This document shows positions 8,293 through 16,934 of a stretch of 64,000 bases of DNA, in pieces; positions within the stretch are counted from its first letter, which is position 1; the number at the start of each line of letters is the position of its first letter. The notes under the pieces were generated by a model. It was given only the letters and a program-made list of their open reading frames with translations. It did not search any database and was not told the DNA's origin. The stretch comes from Marinirhabdus sp963799365 (GTDB lineage: Bacteria > Bacteroidota > Bacteroidia > Flavobacteriales > Flavobacteriaceae). The position numbers and the translations under genes were made by a program. The stretch is from positions 1 through 64,000 of the forward strand of contig CAWCWV010000006.1 of the NCBI GenBank assembly GCA_963799365.1, written 5' to 3'.

Positions 8293-8622
8293 TTACTTTC
8301 CCAGTAATCCCTCCATTCCCGGGATATTGGGCATTCCTTCTTTGGCAACAGCCGCCAATTCGGCTTCGTTAATACTTGTTGCTTTTTCAATCGCTTTGTT
8401 GAGGGTGAGAATTAAATAATCTTCCAGCTGTTCCTTGTCTTCCAGTAAAACATCGTCAACTTCAATTGTTTTAATCTTACGGTTGGCTGTAAGGGTTACT
8501 TTAAGCAATCCGTCGCTGCTTTGCTCGTCTATTAATACAGTATCGAGTCTTTTTTTAGTGGCTTCTACTTTGGCTTGGGTTTCCTTAAGTTTACCCATCA
8601 TTCCCATTAAATCTCCAAACAT
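8293..8622 (-). CDS. YbaB/EbfC nucleoid-associated protein
   Basis: Small DNA-binding protein (109 residues) of the YbaB/EbfC family, which forms dimers and coats the nucleoid. It has the N-terminal 'MFGDLMGMMGKLKETQAKVEA' coiled segment (shown here in shorthand), a central beta-sheet with 'GLLKVTLTANRKIKTIEVD', and a C-terminal helix ending in 'PGMEGLLGK'. In many bacteria it sits beside recR/dnaX; here it stands alone, divergent from the S9 peptidase gene, with its own promoter at 8646-8677. Confidence 0.92.
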   Translation of the reverse strand: MFGDLMGMMGKLKETQAKVEATKKRLDTVLIDEQSSDGLLKVTLTANRKIKTIEVDDVLLEDKEQLEDYLILTLNKAIEKATSINEAELAAVAKEGMPNIPGMEGLLGK

Positions 8623-8645
8623 AATTTTCAGTTTTATTATAACTA

Positions 8646-8677
8646 CAAATTTAGTACTTTGCGATGGTATTAATCAA
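8646..8677 (-). promoter_or_regulatory. Promoter of the YbaB-family gene
   Basis: On the minus strand, TTG (8677-8675), a 21-bp spacer and TAAATTTG (8653-8646) match the flavobacterial promoter consensus. The start codon lies 23 bp further on. Confidence 0.65.
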
Positions 8678-8687
8678 CCTTTATTAT

Positions 8688-10829
8688 ATGAAAAATCTCA
8701 CATTCGTTTCCGTGGCTTGTCTTATTTTTGCCGTTGCTTGTAATGAAACCAAAACTTCAGAATCTAAAAAAGATATGGACATAACTCCGCCAAAGGCCGA
8801 AAAGATTGCTAAAAATTTAGAAATGCATGGCGATGTGCGAACCGATGAATATTACTGGCTTAATGATAAAGAAAATCCAGAAGTGATTGATTATCTTGAG
8901 CGTGAGAATGATTACTACGACAAGATAACAGCCCACACAAAAGATTTTCAGAAAGATTTATTCGAAGAAATGAAGAGCCGTATCAAAGAAGATGATGCCT
9001 CGGTCCCTTATTTTTATAATGGTTATTATTACATTACCCGCTACGAAACCGGGAAAGATTATCCAATTCACTCGCGAAAAAAAGGAAGCCTGGATGCTCA
9101 GGAAGAAATTATGTTCAACGTAAATGAAATGGCCGAGGGGCATTCGTATTACGCGTTGAATGGAATAAACGTAAGTCCAGACAATAAATGGGCTGCCTTT
9201 GGTGTGGATACTGTGAGTAGAAGAAAATATACAATTCACATTAAGAATTTAGTAACGGGAGAAGTTGTTGCTGAAACAATTCCGTTAACTACAGGGGGTT
9301 CTACCTGGGCTAATGATAGCAAGACGTTATTCTATACAAAAAAGGACGAACAAACCTTACGATCTAATCAGGTATTTCGTCACCTGAAAGGAACAGACAC
9401 ATCAAAAGATAAACTTATTTTCACCGAAGAAGATGAAACTTTCGGTACGGGTATTTATAAAACCAAGTCAGAAAAATGGTTAGTTATTGGTAGTTATAGT
9501 ACTTTAACCTCAGAATATCAGATTTTAGATGCCAACAAACCTGAAGGTGATTTCAAAATCTTTCAGCCAAGAACGCGTGGGCTGGAATACAATATTTCTC
9601 ATTTCGAAAATAATTTTTATGTGGTAACCAATTTGGACAACGCAACCAACTTTAAGTTAATGAAAACTCCAGAAACAAAAACTACACTGGAAAATTGGAC
9701 GGAGGTAATTCCGCATCGTAAAGATGTGTTTTTGGAAGATATCGATATTTTTAAAGATTTCTTAGTAGTAAGCGAACGTGATAATGGGTTGAATAAAATT
9801 CATATAAAAAGATGGGACGGTACAAAGGACTATTACCTTCCTTTTGAAAGTGAAACCTATACGGCATCACCAACACAAAACATCGAATTTGATACTAAAA
9901 TTTTACGTTACGCCTATAATTCTTTAGGAACACCCGCGTCTATCATAGATTTCAATATGGAGACCCAGGAAAAGGTAGTAATGAAGCAAACCGAAGTATT
10001 AGGAGGAAATTTTGATACCGCCAATTACGAGGAAAAGCGTGTTTGGGCTACAGCTACCGACGGTACTAAAATTCCTGTAAGTATGATTTACAAAAAAGGA
10101 ATTAAAATGGATGGTTCCAACCCTTTACTACAATATGGTTACGGGAGTTATGGTGCTACCATAGATCCTTATTTTTCTTCGGTACGATTAAGTTTGCTGG
10201 ATAGAGGTTTTATCTATGCTATTGCACACGTACGTGGAGGACAATACTTAGGCAGACAATGGTATGAAAACGGAAAATTATTGACCAAAAAGAACACCTT
10301 TACCGATTTTATAGATGTTTCCAAATTTCTAATTGCTGAAGGTTACACATCTCCAGAACATTTATATGCTTCAGGAGGTTCTGCAGGGGGTCTTCTAATG
10401 GGAGCAGTAGTAAATATGGCTCCAGAATTATACAATGGGATTGTAGCTTCTGTACCTTTTGTGGACGTGGTGACTACAATGCTAGATGATAGTATTCCAC
10501 TTACAACAGGAGAATATGATGAGTGGGGGAATCCAAACGAAAAAGAATATTACGATTATATGAAATCGTATTCACCTTACGACAACTTAAAGGCATTGTC
10601 TTATCCAAATATGCTTGTAACTACAGGTTTGCACGACTCCCAGGTGCAGTATTTTGAACCGGCAAAATGGGTTGCCAGAATGCGCAATCTTAAAAAAGGA
10701 GATAATCTGTTATTGTTTCACACCAATATGGAAGCAGGACATGGTGGAGCTTCCGGACGCTTTGAGGCATTAAAGGAAGTAGCGATGGATTATGCTTTCA
10801 TTCTTGATCTAGAAGGTAAAACAGAGTAA
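8688..10829 (+). CDS. S9 family prolyl oligopeptidase / oligopeptidase B, lipoprotein
   Basis: Serine oligopeptidase of about 713 residues. The start at 8688 gives a lipoprotein signal with a lipobox ending at C18 ('LIFAVAC'), so the mature enzyme is membrane-anchored in the periplasm. The N-terminal half is a beta-propeller that gates the active site; the C-terminal half is the alpha/beta hydrolase domain with nucleophile S565 (GGSAGG), an aspartate in 'GLHDSQVQYFEP' and a histidine in 'MEAGHGGASGRF'. The 'YDEWGNPN' segment resembles oligopeptidase B, which cleaves after basic residues; the exact specificity is inferred. Confidence 0.92.
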   Translation: MKNLTFVSVACLIFAVACNETKTSESKKDMDITPPKAEKIAKNLEMHGDVRTDEYYWLNDKENPEVIDYLERENDYYDKITAHTKDFQKDLFEEMKSRIKEDDASVPYFYNGYYYITRYETGKDYPIHSRKKGSLDAQEEIMFNVNEMAEGHSYYALNGINVSPDNKWAAFGVDTVSRRKYTIHIKNLVTGEVVAETIPLTTGGSTWANDSKTLFYTKKDEQTLRSNQVFRHLKGTDTSKDKLIFTEEDETFGTGIYKTKSEKWLVIGSYSTLTSEYQILDANKPEGDFKIFQPRTRGLEYNISHFENNFYVVTNLDNATNFKLMKTPETKTTLENWTEVIPHRKDVFLEDIDIFKDFLVVSERDNGLNKIHIKRWDGTKDYYLPFESETYTASPTQNIEFDTKILRYAYNSLGTPASIIDFNMETQEKVVMKQTEVLGGNFDTANYEEKRVWATATDGTKIPVSMIYKKGIKMDGSNPLLQYGYGSYGATIDPYFSSVRLSLLDRGFIYAIAHVRGGQYLGRQWYENGKLLTKKNTFTDFIDVSKFLIAEGYTSPEHLYASGGSAGGLLMGAVVNMAPELYNGIVASVPFVDVVTTMLDDSIPLTTGEYDEWGNPNEKEYYDYMKSYSPYDNLKALSYPNMLVTTGLHDSQVQYFEPAKWVARMRNLKKGDNLLLFHTNMEAGHGGASGRFEALKEVAMDYAFILDLEGKTE

Positions 10830-10906
10830 TTCAATTATTTCACTATCTTTGTACCCGAGTTTTAAAAAGTGCATTGCACTCTTTTAAGTGAACCTAACTC
10901 CTCTAT

Positions 10907-11941
10907 ATGAAAGAAATTAAGGCTTACTCGAATGTGTTGGAACTAATTGGCAATACGCCGTTGATACAACTCAATCGCATTACCTCACAAATGAAAGGAA
11001 ATTTCTACGCTAAAGTAGAAGGCTTCAATCCAGGACATTCGGCCAAAGACCGCATCGCACTTTACATTATTGAAAAAGCTGAAAAAGAAGGTATTTTAAA
11101 ACCAGGCGACACCATTATTGAAACTACTAGCGGTAACACAGGTTTTAGTATTGCTATGGTAAGTGTGCTCAAAGGTTATGAGTGTATTTTAGCAGTAAGT
11201 TCAAAATCTTCCAAAGATAAAATTGATATGCTTCGTACTATGGGAGCAACGGTACACGTTTGTCCAGCCCATGTTGCTGCAGATGACCCGCGTTCGTATT
11301 ACGAAGTTGCCAAACGTTTGCATTCAGAAATTGCAGACTCGGTGTATATCAACCAATATTTCAATAAACTGAATATTGAAGCGCATTACGAATCTACAGG
11401 ACCAGAAATTTGGAATCAGACCAATGGTCGAATCACCCATTTGATTGCGTGTAGTGGAACCGGAGGGACTATTTCAGGGACAGCACGCTTTTTAAAAGAA
11501 CAAAACCCATCCATTAAAGTTTTTGGCATAGATGCTTACGGATCTGTACTTCAAAAATACCACCAAACCCGTGAGTTCGATACAAATGAAATCTATCCAT
11601 ACCGGATAGAAGGATTGGGTAAAAATCTAATTCCCGCAGCGACAGATTTTGATTGTATAGATGTTTTCATTAAAGTAACAGATGAAGAAAGCGCTCACAC
11701 TGCAAGAGAACTCGCTAGAACTGAAGGGATTTTTGCTGGCTATACTAGTGGAGCTGCTATTCAAGGAGTAAAACAACTTAATGAAGAAGGTGTTTTTGAT
11801 GAAAATAGCGTAGTAGTGGTGATTTTACCAGATCATGGATCACGTTATATGAGTAAAATTTATAGCGACGAATGGATGAAACAACAAGGTTTCACAGATG
11901 CTGAAACTGAAGTGACTAAAAATATTCAGTACGTAAAATAA
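10907..11941 (+). CDS. PLP-dependent cysteine synthase-family enzyme, probable cysteate synthase
   Basis: Fold-type II PLP enzyme (344 residues) of the cysteine synthase / cystathionine beta-synthase group without CBS domains. The PLP lysine is K47 in 'NPGHSAKDR' (canonical cysteine synthases have 'NPxGSVKDR'), the substrate loop is 'TTSGNTG', and the phosphate-binding loop 'CSGTGGTISG'. Close proteins are usually annotated as cysteine or cystathionine synthases. Its neighbour is a serine-palmitoyltransferase-like enzyme, and such pairs in sulfonolipid producers make cysteate from O-phosphoserine and sulfite. I infer that role from context. A -7 box TATCTTTG at 10844-10851 lies upstream without a clear -33 element. 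Confidence 0.7.
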   Translation: MKEIKAYSNVLELIGNTPLIQLNRITSQMKGNFYAKVEGFNPGHSAKDRIALYIIEKAEKEGILKPGDTIIETTSGNTGFSIAMVSVLKGYECILAVSSKSSKDKIDMLRTMGATVHVCPAHVAADDPRSYYEVAKRLHSEIADSVYINQYFNKLNIEAHYESTGPEIWNQTNGRITHLIACSGTGGTISGTARFLKEQNPSIKVFGIDAYGSVLQKYHQTREFDTNEIYPYRIEGLGKNLIPAATDFDCIDVFIKVTDEESAHTARELARTEGIFAGYTSGAAIQGVKQLNEEGVFDENSVVVVILPDHGSRYMSKIYSDEWMKQQGFTDAETEVTKNIQYVK

Positions 11942-11961
11942 AAATAATAGCATAGATTTTT

Positions 11962-12000
11962 AAAATGCCCAAAGCAATTTGCTCTGGGCATTTTATTTTA
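11962..12000 (+). terminator. Terminator after the cysteate-synthase-like gene
   Basis: AAAATGCCC and GGGCATTTT form the outer stem (11962-11994), with an inner AGC/GCT pairing and a T-rich tail. It separates this gene from the next, which has its own promoter, so the two functionally linked genes are not one operon. Confidence 0.75.
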
Positions 12001-12073
12001 TAAGCATCGGCTCCCTTTAGGGTCGGTGTAAACCCTTGTGGCACGAACATTAATTCTGAAATAGCAAATTACA

Positions 12074-12103
12074 TTGCCATCATGAATAAAATACCTATTT
12101 TTG
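12074..12103 (+). promoter_or_regulatory. Promoter of the serine-palmitoyltransferase-like gene
   Basis: TTG at 12074-12076, a 19-bp spacer and TATTTTTG at 12096-12103 match the flavobacterial consensus, with the same spacer length and the same -7 box as the rpsF promoter. Confidence 0.7.
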
Positions 12104-12131
12104 CTTTTTGTATTGAAACTAAAGCGTATTG

Positions 12132-13391
12132 ATGAAAGATTTATTCGAAAAAATTTACAAGGACAAAGGGCCGTTAGGCAAGTGGGCTGAACAAGCAGAG
12201 GGTTATTTTGTATTCCCAAAATTGGAAGGTCCCATTAGCAACCGAATGAAGTTTAACGGCAAAGAAGTGATCACCTGGAGTGTGAATGACTATTTAGGAT
12301 TGGCTAATCACCCCGAAGTACGTAAAGTAGACGCAGAGGCAGCTGCCAAATATGGTTCGGCATATCCAATGGGAGCTCGAATGATGAGTGGTCATACAGA
12401 TTTGCATGAGCAACTTCAGGATGAATTGGCAGCTTTTGTTAAGAAGGAAGCAGCATACCTGTTAAATTTTGGCTACCAAGGAATGGTTTCTACGGTAGAT
12501 GCCTTGGTCTCCAAAGACGATGTGATTGTATATGATGTAGATGCACACGCTTGCATTATTGATGGCGTACGTTTACACTTAGGACAGCGTTTTACCTACA
12601 AGCACAACGATATGGAAAGTATCGAGAAAAACTTAAAGCGTGCTACCAAAATGGCCGAAAAAACAGGAGGAGGAATTCTTTTGATTTCTGAAGGTGTTTT
12701 TGGAATGCGTGGAGAACAAGGTAAATTAAAAGAAATTGTTGCGCTAAAGAAAAAATATAACTTCCGTTTATTTGTTGATGACGCTCACGGTTTTGGAACC
12801 CTTGGTAAAACAGGTGCAGGAGCTGGCGAAGAACAGGGAGTACAAGACGATATTGATGTGTACTTTGCCACTTTTGCAAAATCTTTGGCTAGTACAGGTG
12901 CCTTCATCGCAGGAGATGAAGAGATTATGAATTACTTAAAATACAACTTACGTTCACAAATGTTCGCTAAGTCGTTACAATCGCAATTGGTTGCAGGCGC
13001 TTTAAAGCGTTTGGATATGTTGCGTACAATGCCAGAGCTTAAAGAAAAGCTTTGGGAGAACGTAAATGCATTACAAGGCGGACTGAAAAAACGAGGGTTC
13101 GATATTGGGACTACGCAAAGTTGTGTAACTCCTGTATATTTAAAAGGTAGTATTCCAGAAGCAATGGCTTTGGTAAAAGACCTTCGTGAAAATCACGGTG
13201 TGTTTTGTAGTATAGTTGTATATCCAGTAATTCCAAAAGGACTTATTTTATTGCGTATGATTCCAACTGCGACACATACCATGCAAGATATTGAAGAGAC
13301 TTTAGTTGCTTTTGACGCAATTAGAGAGCGTTTGGAAAATGGAACTTATAAGCGTTTATCTGCTTCTGTTGCTGCTGCAATGGGAGAGTAG
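12132..13391 (+). CDS. Serine palmitoyltransferase-like alpha-oxoamine synthase, probable cysteate fatty acyltransferase
   Basis: PLP enzyme (419 residues) of the alpha-oxoamine synthase family (KBL, BioF, HemA, SPT), which condenses an amino acid with an acyl thioester and releases CO2. The PLP lysine is K250 in 'TFAKSLAS'. 'DAHACIIDGVRL' gives the histidine that stacks on PLP, and 'VDDAHGFGTLG' the aspartate and histidine near it. The start at 12132 is preferred over ATG 12129 by family length. In Bacteroidota, members make either sphingoid bases from serine or sulfonolipid bases from cysteate. The adjacent cysteine-synthase-like gene favours cysteate. The choice of substrate is inference. 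Confidence 0.8.
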   Translation: MKDLFEKIYKDKGPLGKWAEQAEGYFVFPKLEGPISNRMKFNGKEVITWSVNDYLGLANHPEVRKVDAEAAAKYGSAYPMGARMMSGHTDLHEQLQDELAAFVKKEAAYLLNFGYQGMVSTVDALVSKDDVIVYDVDAHACIIDGVRLHLGQRFTYKHNDMESIEKNLKRATKMAEKTGGGILLISEGVFGMRGEQGKLKEIVALKKKYNFRLFVDDAHGFGTLGKTGAGAGEEQGVQDDIDVYFATFAKSLASTGAFIAGDEEIMNYLKYNLRSQMFAKSLQSQLVAGALKRLDMLRTMPELKEKLWENVNALQGGLKKRGFDIGTTQSCVTPVYLKGSIPEAMALVKDLRENHGVFCSIVVYPVIPKGLILLRMIPTATHTMQDIEETLVAFDAIRERLENGTYKRLSASVAAAMGE

Positions 13392-13435
13392 TTGATTGTA
13401 CGATTAACGAACGACGAGCTACGAATAGATATTTA

Positions 13436-13472
13436 AAACAAAGCCTGCTAAAACTAGTAGGCTTTGTTTTTT
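13436..13472. terminator. Bidirectional terminator between convergent genes
   Basis: AACAAAGCCTGCTA pairs with TAGTAGGCTTTGTT around an AAAC loop, with T-runs on both sides. It serves both the plus-strand acyltransferase gene and the minus-strand amidase gene. Confidence 0.8.
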
Positions 13473-13485
13473 GGAGGAATATTCT

Positions 13486-14103
13486 TTATAAACGCTCCAA
13501 AGCGACTAATATGCTTTGCGCAATAGCTTCTTGGTGCGCTGGATTTTGAACCATTTGCAAGTCGGTTGGGTTATCCAAGTTTCCTAATTCCAGTAACAAA
13601 GCTGGAGCACTGCTATGCTTTAAAATGTAAAATGGAGCACTCCCAAGGCTTGTTGAATTATAAAGCCTATTTTTTTTGAAACTTGCAATAATAAGTTGAG
13701 CTAACTCCTGTGTTTTTGAATCCTCAAGCCCTTGCTTACTATAAAAGAGTCTTAGGCCAGAAGCATTTTTAATGTTTTCTCTATTCAGGTGAAGCGAAAG
13801 AACAGCATCTGGTTGCAATTGGTTCATAAATTTTACGCGTTCTTGTAATGACAACGTTGTATCATATGCTCTAGTGAAATGTAACTTTATGTTCGTATGA
13901 TGATTAAGTACCGCCACTTTTTGTGCAATCTGAAGTACCAGTTCCTTTTCTAATACTAAATTACGGCTATTACCTGTGTCTGTTCCTCCATGTGATACAT
14001 CAATAACAACAACGATTGGTTTTTTTGAATTTTCTTGAAGAGTAGTGAAGGCTAAAGAAGTAACGACGCATAAAGCTAACAGCGATTTTACAACAATTTT
14101 CAT
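13486..14103 (-). CDS. N-acetylmuramoyl-L-alanine amidase (Amidase_3)
   Basis: Exported zinc amidase of 205 residues that cleaves the bond between N-acetylmuramic acid and the peptide stem of peptidoglycan. It has an N-terminal signal segment (about 1-22), then one Amidase_3 domain. The expected zinc ligands are present: the histidine in 'DVSHGG' (canonical GHGG), glutamate in 'LEKELVL', and histidine in 'LSLHLN'. The catalytic glutamate is in 'LLELGN'. It is short and has no AMIN or cell-wall-binding domain, unlike AmiC. Likely periplasmic, in cell-wall turnover or division. Confidence 0.88.
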   Translation of the reverse strand: MKIVVKSLLALCVVTSLAFTTLQENSKKPIVVVIDVSHGGTDTGNSRNLVLEKELVLQIAQKVAVLNHHTNIKLHFTRAYDTTLSLQERVKFMNQLQPDAVLSLHLNRENIKNASGLRLFYSKQGLEDSKTQELAQLIIASFKKNRLYNSTSLGSAPFYILKHSSAPALLLELGNLDNPTDLQMVQNPAHQEAIAQSILVALERL

Positions 14104-14191
14104 TTAAAAGTGGGTAATGATTAGTTTTCTTAAAACTGCCATTCAGTTAAAATTATAGCTTAGATGGCATTACCAAAATTTAAAAAATTGT

Positions 14192-15310
14192 TTAAAGTGA
14201 CTTTCTAAACGTACTCCGCTTTTTATGCATCACTGGCAGATAGTCTTTCCAAAGTAATTGTACGGCAGTATTTTCTTCTAGCTCGGGATTGGTTTCTACT
14301 TTATCAATGCCTTTACTATTAAAGAGGTGTTGCATTTCTTCAAAAACAATAGCGGTAACTCCTTTTCCTTGATATTCTGGATCAATTCCTATCAAATAAA
14401 ATGCTGCGCGGTCATTCTTTCTTTGGGCTTGCCACAAATGGTACCATCCAAATGGAAAAAGACTGCCGTTTGCTTTTTTCAAAGCTTTAGTGAATGATGG
14501 CATTACAATGCTAAAGGCAATGAGTTTTCCTGCTTCATCCTTGATACAGGTAATATAATCTGGGTGTATAAAACTGAAGTATTTTTCCTTATAATAATCT
14601 ATTTGATATTGCTGAATGGGTACGAATGTTTGCAATGTATTATAGGTCTTATTCAGTAAACCGAACATTTCATCTACATAAGGCAAAATCTCTTTTTTAT
14701 TTTTAAACCTAATCACAGATAAGCCATAACGTTGTCTTATAATGCTAGAAAATTTAGCAACCTTTTCCTTGATGGATGGTGGAATACTCAATTTATATTC
14801 AACCCAAGTCGCTTGTGTTTCGAACCCTAATTGTTTAAAATGCTCCTTGTAATATGGGAAGTGATACCAGGTAATCATTGTATTCATTTCCTCATATCCT
14901 TCTACCAAAATCCCCGCTTTTTCCATATTGCTGAAACCTACAGGACCTTCGGCATATTCCAGGTTATGCTCGCGACCCTTTTCGTACACTTTTTCCAACA
15001 GCACTTTGGTAACTTCAATATCGTCTATAACATCAAACCAGCCGAAACGCACTTTCTTTTTACCTAATTCTTTTATTTCGAGATGGTTGATAATGACGGC
15101 TATTCGGCCAGCAATCTTCCCATTTTTGTAAGCGAGGTAATAAGCTGCCTCGGCATTAGAAAATACTGGGTTTTTATGGTGATCCAGCGTTTCTATTTCA
15201 TCCTTAATAAGGGGAGGAACCCAATACGCACAGTTTTTATATAACGTAAATGGAAACGTTACAAACTGTTTTAGTTGTGAAGGGTTGGTTACTTGGGTAA
15301 TTTTAATCAT
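14192..15310 (-). CDS. GNAT-fold acetyltransferase-like protein (YghO type)
   Basis: Cytosolic protein of 372 residues. The C-terminal part contains a GNAT-type acetyl-CoA loop ('IGIDPEYQGKGVTAIVFEEM', matching the Q/RxxGxG/A pattern at QGKGVT), and an N-terminal segment 'YLAYKNGKIAGRIAVIIN' resembles a GNAT strand as well. The overall length and pattern fit the YghO-like family, common in Bacteroidota, for which no substrate is established. It starts 12 nt downstream of the outer-membrane protein gene (stop at 15323), so the two are probably cotranscribed. Confidence 0.75.
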   Translation of the reverse strand: MIKITQVTNPSQLKQFVTFPFTLYKNCAYWVPPLIKDEIETLDHHKNPVFSNAEAAYYLAYKNGKIAGRIAVIINHLEIKELGKKKVRFGWFDVIDDIEVTKVLLEKVYEKGREHNLEYAEGPVGFSNMEKAGILVEGYEEMNTMITWYHFPYYKEHFKQLGFETQATWVEYKLSIPPSIKEKVAKFSSIIRQRYGLSVIRFKNKKEILPYVDEMFGLLNKTYNTLQTFVPIQQYQIDYYKEKYFSFIHPDYITCIKDEAGKLIAFSIVMPSFTKALKKANGSLFPFGWYHLWQAQRKNDRAAFYLIGIDPEYQGKGVTAIVFEEMQHLFNSKGIDKVETNPELEENTAVQLLWKDYLPVMHKKRSTFRKSL

Positions 15311-15322
15311 TGGATTCTGCTG

Positions 15323-16339
15323 CTAGTTAAGTCTGCCATCGTCACCGCCATCATCGCCATCATCTTCAAAGCCATCTTTTCGTTTGTTTTTCTTTTTCTT
15401 GGCTTTTTTCTCTCCTTTATCTGCTCTGCGTTTATCGCGTCCGGCTCTACCTTTTTCTTCAATAAATTCGTCTCTGTTGTGCATATCAAACCTGTAAGCA
15501 ACTCCAGCTCTAGCTTCCCAAAAAGAGGGAGTATCTTTAAAATTAAGCGCTCCGGAAAGATCTATGTGTAAATTTGGGGTAATTAGTACTGCTGCACCGC
15601 CACGAAATATTTGATCTGCATAAAAATCACTTTTAAAACCTTGATTTTCTATAAAAATTGAAAAATATCTATTGGTTGCGTGTGTGAGTGTAAGGATATA
15701 TCCGTAGGTAGGGAATTCTGTTCCAATACGATCTGCAATAATATTGGTTACAAACACAAAACCACCTATCCAATTATTTTGGGTAGAGAGAATTACTTTA
15801 GGGCTAATTTCTGCTTCTACACTGGGTGTAAAACGATTGTCGGCAAAATCGAAATTGGCTCCTGCATAAACCGAAACTGCTGGAATTAAATCCCTCCATT
15901 GAAACTTATTATTGGCCTTCCAGCTATATAAATTCGGACCTTCCAGTTCCATTTTCCGATAGGGATCGTAAATTAAGTATTTAGCACCAATGGTATTGCT
16001 TCTAAAGTTTGAGAATTTATCTTCGGTAACCAAGGTGCCTCTAGTAATATCACCACTATTATTTCGGTATTCTCCAATTATACTTATTTCCAACTCCTCT
16101 CGCCAAACACCATAACGAACCGAGTAATCCCATCCGAAAGTGCTATAGTCTGTGCCCAAAAGCTCATGTTTTTCGTTTCCGAAGCTAAACCCAGTCTCAA
16201 ACTGTAACACGTTGGTTCCAACTGAGAAAGCTCCTTGAGAGACTCCTGGGCGGTTGGTGTTGATCATTTCGGTATACTGGGCATTACTACAGAAAGGCAG
16301 CAGGAATAGGCAACAAAGAAAGAATAGGAATGATTTCAT
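15323..16339 (-). CDS. Outer-membrane transporter-like protein with K/R-rich and D/G-rich tail
   Basis: Exported protein of 338 residues with a signal peptide ending at 'FCSNAQ'. The body (about 25-285) has alternating beta-strands and matches the 'MetA-pathway of phenol degradation'-like outer-membrane transporter family ('TNRPGVSQGAFSVGTNVLQFE'). The last ~50 residues are unusual: a highly basic block (RDKRRADKGEKKAKKKKNKR) followed by an acidic D/G-rich end. Such a tail would face the periplasm or solvent and is not part of the barrel. Probably cotranscribed with the downstream GNAT-like gene. Function unknown. Confidence 0.75.
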   Translation of the reverse strand: MKSFLFFLCCLFLLPFCSNAQYTEMINTNRPGVSQGAFSVGTNVLQFETGFSFGNEKHELLGTDYSTFGWDYSVRYGVWREELEISIIGEYRNNSGDITRGTLVTEDKFSNFRSNTIGAKYLIYDPYRKMELEGPNLYSWKANNKFQWRDLIPAVSVYAGANFDFADNRFTPSVEAEISPKVILSTQNNWIGGFVFVTNIIADRIGTEFPTYGYILTLTHATNRYFSIFIENQGFKSDFYADQIFRGGAAVLITPNLHIDLSGALNFKDTPSFWEARAGVAYRFDMHNRDEFIEEKGRAGRDKRRADKGEKKAKKKKNKRKDGFEDDGDDGGDDGRLN

Positions 16340-16450
16340 AGTTGTTTGGTTCTAGTCAAAGATAGTATTTTATCATTATTTTAATACGTACGAACCACCT
16401 TTTTTATAGGGCAAATTGTACTTTTGAACTTCAAAGTTATTATAGGCAAT

Positions 16451-16729
16451 ATGGACTTTCTTAAAACGGTACTTATCATACTTTTGGTATTTTTTGCGAT
16501 TCGCTTTTCGTGGAAATTGGCAAAACCCTATCTTTTTAAATACATTGCTAAAAAAATGGGACAACGATTTGAAAAAACGTTCGGCGCCAATCCTTTTGGC
16601 GATAGCCCTTTTCAGCAAGCTTCTGAAACTAAAAAGGAAGGAAAGGTGACCATAGATAAAGACGCCCCCAATACACGAACTAGTTCTAACACCGTTGGGG
16701 AATATGTGGATTTTGAAGAAGTGGATTGA
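16451..16729 (+). CDS. DUF4834 family membrane-anchored protein
   Basis: Small protein of 92 residues when started at 16451 ('MDFLKTVLIILLVFFAIRF'). One N-terminal transmembrane helix is followed by a basic juxtamembrane region and a short, hydrophilic C-terminus ending 'GEYVDFEEVD', the signature of the Bacteroidota DUF4834 family. In many genomes it lies upstream of a YfhO-like gene, as here (16935). Function unknown. The longer start at 16424 has no support. Confidence 0.85.
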   Translation: MDFLKTVLIILLVFFAIRFSWKLAKPYLFKYIAKKMGQRFEKTFGANPFGDSPFQQASETKKEGKVTIDKDAPNTRTSSNTVGEYVDFEEVD

Positions 16730-16934
16730 TGTACAATGTACGATTTACGAAAGTTTATATTTAATATCTTTTTCGTACAAGAACTTTCAAGGATTAAGGG
16801 CTTGCTAAGGCAAAACTTATTTTAGATTTTTAAAATCACCTCTTTTTAATTCTGATATTATTAAATATCGGGCATCTTACTAAAGTCCTGCTACTTTTTT
16901 GTAATTTTCCAACTCTATTTTAGCTAGCATTTAT

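Noticed and set aside
13395..16760. Short 'GTACGATTAACGA'/'GTACGATTTACGA' similarities at about 13398 and 16740
   Set aside because: They resemble each other but are too short and degenerate to call a repeat family from two copies.
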